A stretch of 64,000 nucleotides of DNA. It comes from JAFASC01 sp034669505 (GTDB lineage: Bacteria; Pseudomonadota; Alphaproteobacteria; Rhizobiales; Beijerinckiaceae). The notes under the pieces are model-generated. The model made no database searches. It saw nothing but the letters and a program-made list of their open reading frames with translations, and was not told where the DNA came from. The position numbers were made by a program, and so were the translations under genes. The stretch covers positions 81,726 through 145,725 of the forward strand of contig JAXDNJ010000022.1 in the NCBI GenBank assembly GCA_034669505.1, given 5' to 3'. This document shows positions 24,581 to 34,355 of the stretch, in pieces. The stretch's first letter is position 1. Each line of letters begins with the position of its first letter.

Positions 24581-26185
24581 TCATTTGTCGAGCCAAACGT
24601 CTTCGAAGCGAAAGCCGTTATAGGAACTATTCACCATCGCGGTGTAGTTCTTCACGGCGGGGCGCCAGCAGGTCCCCTGCCGCGGATGCATGATGATCGG
24701 CCGCGCGACATCTTCTACAAGCTTCCTCTCGATGTCCCAGACGATTTTGCGGCGCGCGGCGACATTGGTTTCCTGAGATTGCTTGTCGAACAGCGCGTCA
24801 AGTTCCTTGTTGCAATATCCCGTGAAATTCCGCTCCGAGCCGCAGGCGAAGTTCTCATAAAAGTTCTGGTCGGGATCGTCGACCGCATTGCCGGTGAGAT
24901 TCAGGCCGATGATGTAATCCTTGCGGCTGGCCTTGGCGTGCCACACCGACGTCTCGACCACCTCAAGCTCGGCATCGATGTAGATGTCCTTCAGCTGATC
25001 GATGAGAATGACGGCCGGATCGCGATACGTCGCTATGTTGCGCGTCGAGACTTTCAATGCCAGGTGTTTCTGTGGGCCGTAGCCGAGTTTCTCCATGATC
25101 TTGCGGGCTTCGGCGCGATTGGCCTTGATGTCAGGTCCGTAACCGGGAAGCGTTGCGAGCACGTCGGGCGGCATGCCCCAGACGCCTTCCGGCGGCGGCA
25201 ACATGGATGCGCCGATGTCGCCCTGCCCTTCCGCAAGAATATCGATGAACGCCTTGCGATCGAGCGCGTAGGCGAGAGCCAGGCGCAGGTCCGCATTGTC
25301 GAACGGCGCCACGTCGCGGTTGACGATCAAATTCGTGCTGACATTGATCGGCGTAACTTTACAGACTGCATCCGGCGCCTGCGCCTTGATGTCCTTGAGC
25401 AACGGGATCACGACCTCCGTCGGGAAAGTCATGTCGAATTTGCCGGCGATGAAAGCGAGGATCGCCGTCGAGCGATTCGGGATGATCGTGAATTCGATAC
25501 CGTCGAGATAGGGCAGTCCCTTCTTCCAATAATCTGGATTGCGGGTGAGCTTGATCGACTCGTTCTGCTTGAACTCCACGAACTTAAACGGGCCGGTGCC
25601 GATCGGCTTCACGCGCATGTCGCGCGACGCCACATGGCAGGGATAGATCGGCGAATAGCCCGACGCGAGCAGCGCGATCAGCGAGGGTTGCGGGCGCTTA
25701 AGGTTGAAGGTCGCTTCGGTGTCACCGTTGGTCGTGACGTCGACGACATTGTTGTACCAGGATTGCCGCGGATTCTTGCGGAACTTATCCTTGCTCTTCT
25801 CCATCAATAGATCGAAGGTGCATTTAACGTCGGCGGCCGTGAACGGCTTGCCGTCATGCCATTTCACCCCGGAGCGCAGCTTGAAGATCAGCTTGGTCTG
25901 ATCCTCGCTCCACGACCAGCTCTCCGCGAGATCGGGAATGATCGTGTCGACCGAGTTCTGCGGCTTGTGCTGATCGTACACCACGAGGTTGTTGAAGAGC
26001 CCCATGAACGGTACGTTCGTCGAGAACGTCGACTCCTCGTGAATCGAAGCGCTCGCCGGACTGTCGCGATGGTAGATGCGCAAGATGCCACCGTGTTTCG
26101 CCTCACCTGCGTCGGCAGGCGCCGAAAGCATCATGCCGGCGACAAACAGGCCGGCCATTCCAAATGCGTACCGCGCATTGCGCAT
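24581..26185 (-). CDS. Periplasmic solute-binding protein, family 5 (peptide/nickel/glutathione type)
   Basis: 534 residues, normal for the family. A signal peptide is visible (MRNARYAFGMAGLFVAGMML, cleavage after PADA). Family-5 signatures include the LAESWSWSEDQTKLIFKLRSGVKWHDGKPFTAADV region (shown only in part in any homolog) and the PIGTGPFKFVEFK stretch. First gene of the five-gene importer operon. The solute is unknown; family members take peptides, opines, nickel chelates or other amino compounds, and no pathway gene nearby decides it. Confidence 0.93.
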   Translation of the reverse strand: MRNARYAFGMAGLFVAGMMLSAPADAGEAKHGGILRIYHRDSPASASIHEESTFSTNVPFMGLFNNLVVYDQHKPQNSVDTIIPDLAESWSWSEDQTKLIFKLRSGVKWHDGKPFTAADVKCTFDLLMEKSKDKFRKNPRQSWYNNVVDVTTNGDTEATFNLKRPQPSLIALLASGYSPIYPCHVASRDMRVKPIGTGPFKFVEFKQNESIKLTRNPDYWKKGLPYLDGIEFTIIPNRSTAILAFIAGKFDMTFPTEVVIPLLKDIKAQAPDAVCKVTPINVSTNLIVNRDVAPFDNADLRLALAYALDRKAFIDILAEGQGDIGASMLPPPEGVWGMPPDVLATLPGYGPDIKANRAEARKIMEKLGYGPQKHLALKVSTRNIATYRDPAVILIDQLKDIYIDAELEVVETSVWHAKASRKDYIIGLNLTGNAVDDPDQNFYENFACGSERNFTGYCNKELDALFDKQSQETNVAARRKIVWDIERKLVEDVARPIIMHPRQGTCWRPAVKNYTAMVNSSYNGFRFEDVWLDK

Positions 26186-26311
26186 CGCACCCTCCCTTTG
26201 CGGCTCTTGTGGCGCGAGGCGCCCTGGCCTGGTGTGGAGGTTAGCACAACCTCTCGCCCCGTTCCTACTTTCCCTGAGCCGGCTTCTCGTTCTTTAGGGG
26301 CATAGACCGTT

Positions 26312-28723
26312 CTACTCGCGGCTTAAGACCATCCTTAGTTTTGTTGCCAAGTCTTCGCGCCTGTAAGGCTTGTTCAAGATCGGCATGTCGTTGGGAAGTC
26401 CGGAGCTGCCCAGAACGGCACCGGTGTAGCCGGAGCTTAGAAGCACCTTCAAATCCGGCCGCAGCCGCTTCGCCTCGACGCTCAGCTGTACGCCGTTCAT
26501 GCCTCCGGGCATGACGACGTCGGAAAACAGCATGTCGATGCGCGCGCTGGAGCGTAGAATCCGCAACGCCGATTGCGCATCCGCCGCGGTGAGCGTCCGA
26601 TATCCCAAGTCCGTGAGGCTCTCGACGGCCATCTCGAGCACGGCCGGCTCGTCCTCGACGACAAGGATGACTTCGCCGTCGGCGGCTCGGCGCAGCGGCA
26701 AGATCAAGCCGCCGGAATTGCGATCGGGCCGATCGTGCGAGCGCGGCAGATACATCTCGACATTCGTGCCATGCCCGACGCTGCTCGTTATCCGGGCGAA
26801 GCCGTCCGTCTGTCGGCAGAAGCCGTAGACCTGGCTCAGGCCCAATCCGGTTCCGCTGCCAACATCTTTTGTCGTGAAGAACGGCTCGAAGGCGCGCGAG
26901 AGCGTACCCTCTTCCATGCCGGTGCCGGTGTCCGCGATGCTGACGACCACGTAGGCGCCGGGCCGGGCATCGGGATAGCCGGCACTCTCCTCGCTTATTC
27001 TGACATTGCGTGTGCTGATCTTGAGCTTGCCGCCTTGCGGCATGGCGTCCCTCGCATTGACGCAAAGATTTAGAACGGCGCTTTGGAACTGCGCCGGATC
27101 GAGCCGCACCGGATCGAGGGTCACATCGAGTTCAATCGCGAGATCGATCGTTTCGCCGACCGCGCGCTGCAGCAAGTCGCGAAAATCCGTGAGGAGATGG
27201 TTCGGGTTGACGGTTTCAGGTTCAACGACTTGCTTGCGGGCAAAGGCGAGTAGTTTCTGGGTGAGTTCGCCGCCCCGACTGGCGGCTTGCAGCGCCGAGC
27301 GCGCCAACCGCTCGACCCGCCCTGCATTGCCCGGCGCGCGCGAAATCATATCTAGATTGCCGACGATGGCCGTCAGCAGATTGTTGAAATCGTGCGCCAC
27401 GCCGCCCGTGAGCTGTCCGATCGCTTCCATCTTTTGCGCTTGGCTCAGGCGCTCTTCGACCTCGCGACGGTCCGTCACGTCCATGATCACGCCGCTCATG
27501 AAGCGGCGTCCCTGCTCATCGGGGTAAGCGCGCCCTCGCAGGACAATCCACCGCACAGCATTGTCGGTCGCCCGCTTGATGCGGCACCGCAGTTCAAGCA
27601 ACCCGCTCGCCCGGGCTCTCGCAAACGCGGCCTCGACCTCGGGCATGTCCGCCGGCAACAAGTGCTTGAAAAACGTTTCCCTGGTGAATTCCGGAAGCAG
27701 TTTTTCGTAGCCGTAAATCCTGTCGTGCTGTTCGCTTCGCTGTATAACCCCGCTTTTCAGATCCATCCGCCACTCGGCCATTTCAGCCGCTTGCAACGCG
27801 TTGGCGAGATTATCGCGCGCCTGCTGCAACTCGACGCCGCGTTGCTGGGCGTCCGTGGCCATGCCGCGAACGCGATTCAAGAGCCGCTCCACTTCACGCG
27901 CGTACACCGCCAGAATGACGAAGCTCGCCGCCAAAGCCTCAAGCCGGCCGACGAACCATCCGAGTGTTCCGCGAGCGGAGCCCTCAAGCGTGATGACGAT
28001 GTCGAAAAGTAGCAGCGCGAGAGAAACCGCGAGCCAAAGCTGAAAGATTGTATGCAATCGCGTTCTGACGCAGAGCAGAAGAAGCACGCCGGCGACAAGC
28101 GCGCCTGTTGCGGGTCCAACTCCAGTCCGCACAAGCAGGCTATAATCGTCGCCTTCGGCCAGCTTCGGCAAAAGCGCGGCATGTTCGGTAAGGACATACG
28201 TGATCAGCACCACAAGCAAGGCGCTAAGTGCGGCGGTGAGCTTGCCCACTCGCCAGGCGTTCTCCGTCCTTGCCGCCGGACGAAGCCCATCACCAGCAAA
28301 CCAAGCCGGCGCTAGCGCAAACAGCGGCGGCCCGAGATGCCAGAAAACCCAGAGCCAGATTGTCGTATCCGGTCCTGAGCCGATTATGGGTTCATTCGAA
28401 AAGATGTTCGGAAACGAAAGAAGCTGCGCAAGTGCGATCGCCGCTGCGTAAAATGTACCTGTCGCAAAGGACAGGACGGGTATCGATCCCGTGCGACGGA
28501 ACTGGCCGAAGAAAATGCGTGCCGTAAGGACATAGGAAAAAATAAGAGCGGTTTGATAACTCGCGACAAAACCGGGCATCGGCCGGAGGGGTGCAGTCGC
28601 ATGCGGCAGCGCCGCGATCATCATTAGGAGAAAGATCGCGCAGAGCGCGGTGGCTAACCGTTTTTGGGAGCCGCTCGCCGGGTTGGTGCCGAGATTGGGT
28701 GCTTCGGTCGCTGGAGCCGCCAT
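26312..28723 (-). CDS. Hybrid sensor histidine kinase with MASE4-like membrane sensor, PAS and receiver domains
   Basis: 803 residues from ATG 28723. The N-terminal 280 residues hold about eight hydrophobic helices resembling a MASE4 sensor. A PAS domain follows (about 310-415), then HisKA with phospho-acceptor H444 (GGVAHDFNNLL), the HATPase with N box NLCVNARDAMPQGG and G boxes ADTGTGM and GTGLGLSQVYG, and a C-terminal receiver with phospho-acceptor D735 (MLFSDVVMPGGMNG). The output partner is not encoded next to it. The receiver resembles those that shuttle phosphate or feed back on the kinase. An inverted repeat GAGGTT-N5-AACCTC lies downstream near 26240. Confidence 0.93.
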   Translation of the reverse strand: MAAPATEAPNLGTNPASGSQKRLATALCAIFLLMMIAALPHATAPLRPMPGFVASYQTALIFSYVLTARIFFGQFRRTGSIPVLSFATGTFYAAAIALAQLLSFPNIFSNEPIIGSGPDTTIWLWVFWHLGPPLFALAPAWFAGDGLRPAARTENAWRVGKLTAALSALLVVLITYVLTEHAALLPKLAEGDDYSLLVRTGVGPATGALVAGVLLLLCVRTRLHTIFQLWLAVSLALLLFDIVITLEGSARGTLGWFVGRLEALAASFVILAVYAREVERLLNRVRGMATDAQQRGVELQQARDNLANALQAAEMAEWRMDLKSGVIQRSEQHDRIYGYEKLLPEFTRETFFKHLLPADMPEVEAAFARARASGLLELRCRIKRATDNAVRWIVLRGRAYPDEQGRRFMSGVIMDVTDRREVEERLSQAQKMEAIGQLTGGVAHDFNNLLTAIVGNLDMISRAPGNAGRVERLARSALQAASRGGELTQKLLAFARKQVVEPETVNPNHLLTDFRDLLQRAVGETIDLAIELDVTLDPVRLDPAQFQSAVLNLCVNARDAMPQGGKLKISTRNVRISEESAGYPDARPGAYVVVSIADTGTGMEEGTLSRAFEPFFTTKDVGSGTGLGLSQVYGFCRQTDGFARITSSVGHGTNVEMYLPRSHDRPDRNSGGLILPLRRAADGEVILVVEDEPAVLEMAVESLTDLGYRTLTAADAQSALRILRSSARIDMLFSDVVMPGGMNGVQLSVEAKRLRPDLKVLLSSGYTGAVLGSSGLPNDMPILNKPYRREDLATKLRMVLSRE

Positions 28724-28989
28724 CCGATTCTCGCCGCAAGCCGCAACCGAATCGTAGCGAGTATATTCCCACGAAACAACGCCAAGCTTTCCGCTCAGCC
28801 GCTGCGCAACCACTCGGCCTTATCCTCGAGGAGGCGCTGGAATTGCAGCAGCACTTCGGCCGAGCGTTTCTGCTGATCAGCCGGTTGTTCGAAAACCTTG
28901 CGGCTCGGGTGAGGCCGTCTCCTCGTACACGAGACCGGGTTTCCTGATCCAGTCGTGCTCCGCTTTGAATTGCCTGGCCACATGCTTAC

Positions 28990-30519
28990 ATGCGGCAGGA
29001 CCCGTCGAGCTTCCCGTTGCCGAACCTTTCCGACCTGATCTTCGAAACCGGCATTGCCGCGCGTAGCTTTACCGATTTCATCACCGGCTCGGGACTGCGG
29101 CTCGGGGTCACCGGGCTTTCTCGCGCCGGCAAGACGGTCTTCATCACCGCGCTTGTCCATCATCTGACGCGCGCTGCGAAAGTAGCGGCAGAAGGCCGCC
29201 GCAACCCGCTCCCCGTGTTCCGGCTCATCACGGAAACGCGGTTCACGGCCGGGCGTCTCGAACCCCAGCCCAACGACGCCGTGCCGCGGTTCGCTTACGA
29301 GGACCATCTGGCGGCGCTCACCGCCGGTGATCGGCATTGGCCCGACTCGACCCGCCGCATCTCGGAATTGCGGCTCACGCTGGCATTCGAGCGCAAGGCC
29401 GGCTGGCGTTCGGGACCGACCTCGCTCAGCATCGACATCGTCGATTATCCCGGCGAGTGGCTCCTCGACCTGCCGCTGCTCGGCAAGAGCTACGCGCAAT
29501 GGTCGGGGGAGACGCTGGAGGCGAGCGCCGGGGCAGCGCGGGCGCCACTCGCCGCAGCCTGGCGAGGCGCGACGCTCGCCCTCGATCCGAAAGCCATCGC
29601 CTCAGAGGATGAGGCCCGGCGCTTGGCCGAACTATTCACCGGCTACCTGAGAGCCGCGCGCGCCGAGCGCTATGCGCTCTCGACTCTTCCGCCAGGGCGA
29701 TTCCTCATGCCCGGCGACCTCGAGGGCTCGCCGGCGCTCACCTTCGCGCCATTGCCGGTTGAAGAGGCCGATGCCGAGATCACGAGCAGCCTCGCGGCGA
29801 TGATGGCGCGCCGCTACGAGGCCTATAAGACGCATGTGGTGCGGCCCTTCTTCCGCGATCATTTCGCCCGGCTCGACCGGCAGATCGTGCTTGTCGATGC
29901 GCTGGCGGCGCTGAATTCCGGGCCCGCGGCCGTGCGCGACCTCGAGACTGCCTTGTCGGATGTACTCACCGCGTTCCGGGCCGGGCGCTCGAACCTGCTC
30001 ACGTCGATTTTCCGGCCGCGGATCGACAAGATTCTTTTTGCCGCGACGAAAGCCGATCATCTCCATCACACCAGCCACGACCGGCTGGAGGCGATCCTGC
30101 GCCATCTCGTCGGCCGGGCGATTTCGCGCGCGGAGAATGTCGGAGCGGCGGTCGACGTTGTCGCGATGGCGGCCGTCCGCGCCACGCGCGAGGCGGCGGT
30201 GCAGCAAGGCCGAAAGAGGACCGGCGACCGGCAGACGCTCGACGCGATCATCGGCACCCCTCTTGTCGGCGAGGAGATCGCCGGCGAAGTCTTCGACGGC
30301 ACGAGCGAAGTGGCGATCTTCCCCGGCGAACTGCCGGCCGATCCGCGCGCGGTGTTCCGCGGCGAGACACTGGCCGTCCCCCCCGGCGAGGCGGATTACC
30401 GCTTCATACGTTTCCGGCCGCCGATCGCGGAACTCGGGACCGACGGGCTCCCGCTGCCCCTCCCGCACATCCGGCTTGATCGCGCGTTGGAGTTCCTCAT
30501 CGGAGACAAGGTGCGATGA
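28990..30519 (+). CDS. YcjX-family P-loop protein (DUF463)
   Basis: 509 residues. The Walker A motif is GLSRAGKT (42-49), followed by the YcjX-specific FITALVHHL and, further on, the DIVDYPGEWLLDLPLL segment (Walker B region) and RPFFRDHFARLDRQIVLVD. E. coli YcjX is a GTPase-like protein of the phage-shock regulon linked to envelope stress. The next gene overlaps by four bases and encodes YcjF, the usual partner. Confidence 0.93.
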   Translation: MRQDPSSFPLPNLSDLIFETGIAARSFTDFITGSGLRLGVTGLSRAGKTVFITALVHHLTRAAKVAAEGRRNPLPVFRLITETRFTAGRLEPQPNDAVPRFAYEDHLAALTAGDRHWPDSTRRISELRLTLAFERKAGWRSGPTSLSIDIVDYPGEWLLDLPLLGKSYAQWSGETLEASAGAARAPLAAAWRGATLALDPKAIASEDEARRLAELFTGYLRAARAERYALSTLPPGRFLMPGDLEGSPALTFAPLPVEEADAEITSSLAAMMARRYEAYKTHVVRPFFRDHFARLDRQIVLVDALAALNSGPAAVRDLETALSDVLTAFRAGRSNLLTSIFRPRIDKILFAATKADHLHHTSHDRLEAILRHLVGRAISRAENVGAAVDVVAMAAVRATREAAVQQGRKRTGDRQTLDAIIGTPLVGEEIAGEVFDGTSEVAIFPGELPADPRAVFRGETLAVPPGEADYRFIRFRPPIAELGTDGLPLPLPHIRLDRALEFLIGDKVR

Positions 30520-31592
30520 GCACGAGTGATGACCGCCCGCGCCCACGCGCATTCCGCTTGGATGACGCCAACGTACACCTCTCGGACGAGACTGCGGACA
30601 CGTTCCGCAGGCAAGGCGGCACGATCGTTGAGCCGCAGCCGGATGCTTTCCTGGTGGGCGCCGAGCCCGCGCTTCCCGCAGTGCTCGATCCCGAGGAGGG
30701 AGCAATCGAGGTCGCGCAGAAACGCGGCCTCTTGCGGCGGACGCTCTTCTCGTGGGGCGGTCTGTTCTGGTCGGCGGCGGGCGGCCTCGCCGCCCTTGGT
30801 CTGGGACTCTGGTTTGACCGCCTGATCCGCGATCTGTTCGATCGCTCGACCACTCTCGGGACGATCGGGCTCGTCCTCGCAGGCTTTGCTCTCGTCGCGC
30901 TGCTTGTCTTGCTAGCGCGCGAACTCACCGCGATCTACCGGCAAGCTCACATTGCCCGGCTGCATATCGCCCTTGCCGAGGCCCGCGCCGCCGACGATCG
31001 CGACGCTGCGCGTACCCGCATCCGCGAGCTCGTGGCGCTTTATACAAGCCGTCCCGAGACCGCCACGCCGCGCGCGCTCCTCGAGGACCTCGTCGGCGAG
31101 ATCGTTGACGGCCGCGACCTCATCGACATCGCCGAACGCAATCTCATGCTGCCGCTCGACGAGGAGGCGCGTCGAGAAATCGCCGCCGCCGCAAAGCGTG
31201 TCTCGGTCGTCACTGCGATAAGCCCGCGGGCACTTCTGGATGTGCTGTTCGTTGTCGCGCAGGCGCTGCACCTGATGCGGCGTATCGCCGAAATCTATGG
31301 CGGGCGCCCGGGTTTCTTGGGCGCTATCAAGCTCGCGCGATCGGTCGGTTCCCACCTCGCGATCACCGGCGGCATGGCGGTCGGCGACAGCCTCGTTCAG
31401 CAGGTCCTCGGGCATGGTATCGCGGCCAAGCTGTCGGCTCGACTGGGCGAAGGCGTCCTCAACGGCCTCCTGACCGCCCGTGTTGGGCTTTCTGCGATGG
31501 CGGTTTGCCGGCCTATGCCGTTTGCGTCCGAGCGTCCCCCGGGCGTGCGCGACGTCGCGCCCTTCCTCTTCAGCGAGAAAAAGAAGGACTGA
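30516..31592 (+). CDS. YcjF-family membrane protein (DUF697 / TIGR01620)
   Basis: 358 residues. Two adjacent transmembrane helices are visible at about 85-105 and 115-135 after a charged N-terminal region, followed by a DUF697-type helical domain rich in Ala/Leu (AISPRALLDVLFVVAQALHLMRR). It overlaps YcjX by four bases. The pair is co-conserved in proteobacteria and is thought to act at the inner membrane under envelope stress; the molecular role is not settled. Confidence 0.92.
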   Translation: MSTSDDRPRPRAFRLDDANVHLSDETADTFRRQGGTIVEPQPDAFLVGAEPALPAVLDPEEGAIEVAQKRGLLRRTLFSWGGLFWSAAGGLAALGLGLWFDRLIRDLFDRSTTLGTIGLVLAGFALVALLVLLARELTAIYRQAHIARLHIALAEARAADDRDAARTRIRELVALYTSRPETATPRALLEDLVGEIVDGRDLIDIAERNLMLPLDEEARREIAAAAKRVSVVTAISPRALLDVLFVVAQALHLMRRIAEIYGGRPGFLGAIKLARSVGSHLAITGGMAVGDSLVQQVLGHGIAAKLSARLGEGVLNGLLTARVGLSAMAVCRPMPFASERPPGVRDVAPFLFSEKKKD

Positions 31593-31709
31593 ATAGCGCC
31601 TCGTTGATTTTCAGTTAAGCGCCTTGCTGCATACAAGGGATCAGTGCCTCCAACTGAGTCGTCACGCATTGCGGCGCGTTTTTGCCGGGGAAACGACCGG
31701 GAGCTCCGG

Positions 31710-33008
31710 ATGAACGCGCTCACTGCGAGCCCATTGGTTCTGCCGGCGATGCGACGCCGGGTGGTGATTGCTTCGGTCATCGGCAACGCGCTCGAATGGT
31801 TTGACTTCATCGTCTACGGCGTTCTGGCGGCCACCATCGCGCGCGTCTTCTTCCCCGCGAGCGCAAGCGAAACCCGATTGCTGGCCGCTCTCGCGCTTTT
31901 CGGGATCGGATTCATCATGCGGCCGCTCGGGGCGGTCTTCTTCGGCGTCTATGCCGATCGCTACGGACGGCGCGCCGCGCTCAGCCTCGTGATTCTCTTG
32001 ATGGCGATCGGAACAGCCCTGCTCGCCGCGGCTCCGAGTTACGCGGCCATTGGTATCGGTGCACCGCTGCTCGTTCTCACCGCACGGATGATCCAGGGCT
32101 TTTCCGTCGGAGGCGAGTTCGGCACCGCCACGACCATGCTGATCGAATACGCGCCGCGCAATCGGCGGGGGCTGTATGGCAGCTTCCAGATGAGCTCACA
32201 GGCCCTGTCGTTTGTCCTCGGCGGACTTGCGGCATTCCTGATCACCACGAACCTTCCCGCGGAGGCCGTGGAAAGCTGGGGATGGCGGCTGCCCTTCATC
32301 TTCGGTGCGCTCGTCGGTCCGGTCGGCGTTTATCTCCGGCGCAGAGTCGATGAATCGCCGGAATTCTCGCAACTGCAAACGAAGCATAAGCGGGTTTCGA
32401 CGCCTCTCCGGAGCGTATTCGCCTCGCATATGCGGGAGCTGATCGCGGCATTCAGCATCATCGTTGCCGGCACCAGCACGCTATACGTCCTATCGATCTA
32501 TCTGCCGCTCTTTGCGACGGAGTCGCTCGGCATTCCGGCGCGGCAAGCGCAGATCGGACTTGTCTGCGCCAATCTGCTCATCGCCATTCTCGTTCCGTTC
32601 GCCGGTCTCCTGTCCGATAAAGTAGGACGGCGCGCCGTCATGCTGCCGGCGCTCGTCATCTTCTGCGGCCTCCTCGTCCTGATGATGCACCGGCTCGTCG
32701 ATGAGCCCACCCCGGCTCATCTCTTCCAGACCCAGATGCTGGCGGTCCTCATCGCCTTCATCTTCGGACCCGCGCCGGCGCTGGTCGCCGAGATTTTCCC
32801 CGTGGCCGTGCGCTCCACCGGGGTGTCGATTTCCTACAACGTAGCGGTCGCTCTCTTTGGCGGCTTCGCGCCGTTCCTCAACGTTTGGCTGGTCGAGCGC
32901 ACCGGCAATAAGATGGCACCGGTCTACTATGTTCTCGCCTGCGCGATCATTGGCATTGCCGGGCTTTTCATGGTTCGGGAGCCGGCGCCGCCCCGAGCCG
33001 AAGCGTGA
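31710..33008 (+). CDS. MFS transporter, metabolite:H+ symporter (MHS) type
   Basis: 432 residues from ATG 31710, behind GGGAG. Twelve membrane helices are expected. MHS signatures include GNALEWFDFIVYG in helix 1, the loop 2-3 motif GVYADRYGRRAALS, RMIQGFSVGGEFGTAT in helix 4-5, and a repeat of the loop motif (LLSDKVGRRAVM). Members import citrate, proline/betaine, shikimate, 2-oxoglutarate and related solutes; the substrate is not evident. A small gene overlaps its stop by four bases. Confidence 0.93.
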   Translation: MNALTASPLVLPAMRRRVVIASVIGNALEWFDFIVYGVLAATIARVFFPASASETRLLAALALFGIGFIMRPLGAVFFGVYADRYGRRAALSLVILLMAIGTALLAAAPSYAAIGIGAPLLVLTARMIQGFSVGGEFGTATTMLIEYAPRNRRGLYGSFQMSSQALSFVLGGLAAFLITTNLPAEAVESWGWRLPFIFGALVGPVGVYLRRRVDESPEFSQLQTKHKRVSTPLRSVFASHMRELIAAFSIIVAGTSTLYVLSIYLPLFATESLGIPARQAQIGLVCANLLIAILVPFAGLLSDKVGRRAVMLPALVIFCGLLVLMMHRLVDEPTPAHLFQTQMLAVLIAFIFGPAPALVAEIFPVAVRSTGVSISYNVAVALFGGFAPFLNVWLVERTGNKMAPVYYVLACAIIGIAGLFMVREPAPPRAEA

Positions 33009-33490
33009 CCAACAAGCCGCCTGCCGGTCTGACTGCAGCCGATTACGACACGATCGAGGCGGCGGTCATGGAAACCGCGCGCGGTCGCTGGTTCCTCATC
33101 GAATATGACCGGCGCCGCCGCGCGGCCGAGACGGCGCAGTTGCTGGAGGCGGTCACCCGGCTCGAACGTGCTGTCGGCAGCAGCGGGCCGGCTGCCCTGG
33201 AGCCGCCGAGACAGGCGGCGATCGCCGGACCCGTCGCAGAGCCCCGGCCCCATGTCTCCGCCATCGGCGAGCGGCTGCAGGATATCGCCTGGAACATGCG
33301 CGAGCGCGGCTTCGACGATGCGATTTGCGGCGCAATCGAAGACCAGGCGCGTCTTGTGCTCGGCTTGGGTGAGCCTGCGTCGACGAGAGCCCCCGCTTTG
33401 GCGCCAGCGTCTGCGCCCGACCCGCGGCTCGAAGCGCTGGCGCGGATCGACCGCATGCCGCTCGCGGAGAAGCTTGCGCTTTTCATCTGA
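33005..33490 (+). CDS. Conserved hypothetical protein with RGRWFL motif
   Basis: 161 residues from a GTG that overlaps the transporter stop (GTGA). The N-terminal block DYDTIEAAVMETARGRWFLI followed by EYDRRRRAAET is a pattern I have seen in alphaproteobacterial proteins of unknown function. The rest is Ala/Pro-rich with a short conserved helical stretch (RLQDIAWNMRERGFDD). It is soluble, without signal or membrane segment. Translational coupling to the MFS gene suggests a joint transcript but not necessarily a joint function. Confidence 0.8.
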   Translation: MTNKPPAGLTAADYDTIEAAVMETARGRWFLIEYDRRRRAAETAQLLEAVTRLERAVGSSGPAALEPPRQAAIAGPVAEPRPHVSAIGERLQDIAWNMRERGFDDAICGAIEDQARLVLGLGEPASTRAPALAPASAPDPRLEALARIDRMPLAEKLALFI

Positions 33491-33565
33491 GCTGATGCCT
33501 ATAAGAACAGCGTGGTCGGCCACGCTCGCGCACGAGCGCGGCCGAGGAATTCGGAGGCTCTGTAC

Positions 33566-34345
33566 ATGGATCTCGGCATCAAGGGCCGCAAAGCGGTGGT
33601 CTGCGCTTCGAGCAAAGGTCTAGGCAAAGCCTGCGCAACGGCCCTGGCGGAAGCAGGATGCGAAGTCGTGATCAACGGCCGCGACGAGCGCGCGCTCGAG
33701 GCCGCCGCCAAGGAGATCGTGCGGGAGACTGGCGCGAAGGTGACCACCGTCGCCGCCGATGTCGGCACCAAAGAGGGGCGCGCCGCACTTCTTGCGGCCT
33801 GTCCGGCGCCCGACATCCTCGTCAACAACAATGCCGGGCCGCCGTTCAAGAATTTCCGCGAACTCGATCATGAGGCGCTCATCAAAGGCGTCGAAGCCAA
33901 CATGATCACGCCGATCGAACTCGTTCAGGCGGTGATCGACGGCATGGTCGAGCGCAAATTCGGCCGGATCATCAACATCACGTCAGGGTCGGTGAAGATG
34001 CCGCTTGCCGGACTTGATCTTTCGTCCGGCGCGCGCGCCGGCCTCACCGCGTTTCTCGCCGGTGTTGCGCGCGAAGTCGCCGCGTCGAACGTGACGATCA
34101 ACCACATCCTGCCGGGCGCCTTCGATACCGACCGATTGCGCTCCAATGTGAAGGTGGCGTCTGAGCGACAGGGCACCGAGTTCGACAAGCTTTGGAAGCA
34201 GCGTGCCGAAGGCATTCCGGCCAGGCGCTACGGCAATCCGGAAGAGTTTGGGGAATTATGCGCGTTCATCGCCAGCACGCATGCAAGCTACATCACCGGT
34301 CAGAATTTTCTCATCGACGGCGGCATGTTCCAGGGCGCGTTTTAG
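33566..34345 (+). CDS. SDR-family oxidoreductase lacking the canonical Tyr-Lys pair
   Basis: 259 residues from ATG 33566, behind GGAGG. The Rossmann motif SSKGLGKA (15-22) and NNAG (88-91) are present. At the usual YxxxK site the protein reads SSGAR (153-157), so the catalytic Tyr is Ser and the Lys is Arg, while the Ser of the triad (ITSGSV) is kept. Such SDRs may use another mechanism or act as non-catalytic binders. C-terminal GQNFLIDGGMF is normal. It lies 10 bases upstream of isovaleryl-CoA dehydrogenase and is likely co-transcribed, which hints at acyl-CoA metabolism. Confidence 0.88.
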   Translation: MDLGIKGRKAVVCASSKGLGKACATALAEAGCEVVINGRDERALEAAAKEIVRETGAKVTTVAADVGTKEGRAALLAACPAPDILVNNNAGPPFKNFRELDHEALIKGVEANMITPIELVQAVIDGMVERKFGRIINITSGSVKMPLAGLDLSSGARAGLTAFLAGVAREVAASNVTINHILPGAFDTDRLRSNVKVASERQGTEFDKLWKQRAEGIPARRYGNPEEFGELCAFIASTHASYITGQNFLIDGGMFQGAF

Positions 34346-34355
34346 GACGGTTGCA

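Noticed and set aside
24686..25810. 374-codon plus-strand frame opposite the solute-binding protein gene
   Set aside because: Asp/Arg/Val-rich shadow without any domain; the minus strand is a full family-5 binding protein.
26234..26256. Inverted repeat GAGGTT-N5-AACCTC between the hybrid kinase 3' end and the importer operon
   Set aside because: Short stem and no T-run on either strand; not enough to call a terminator or operator.
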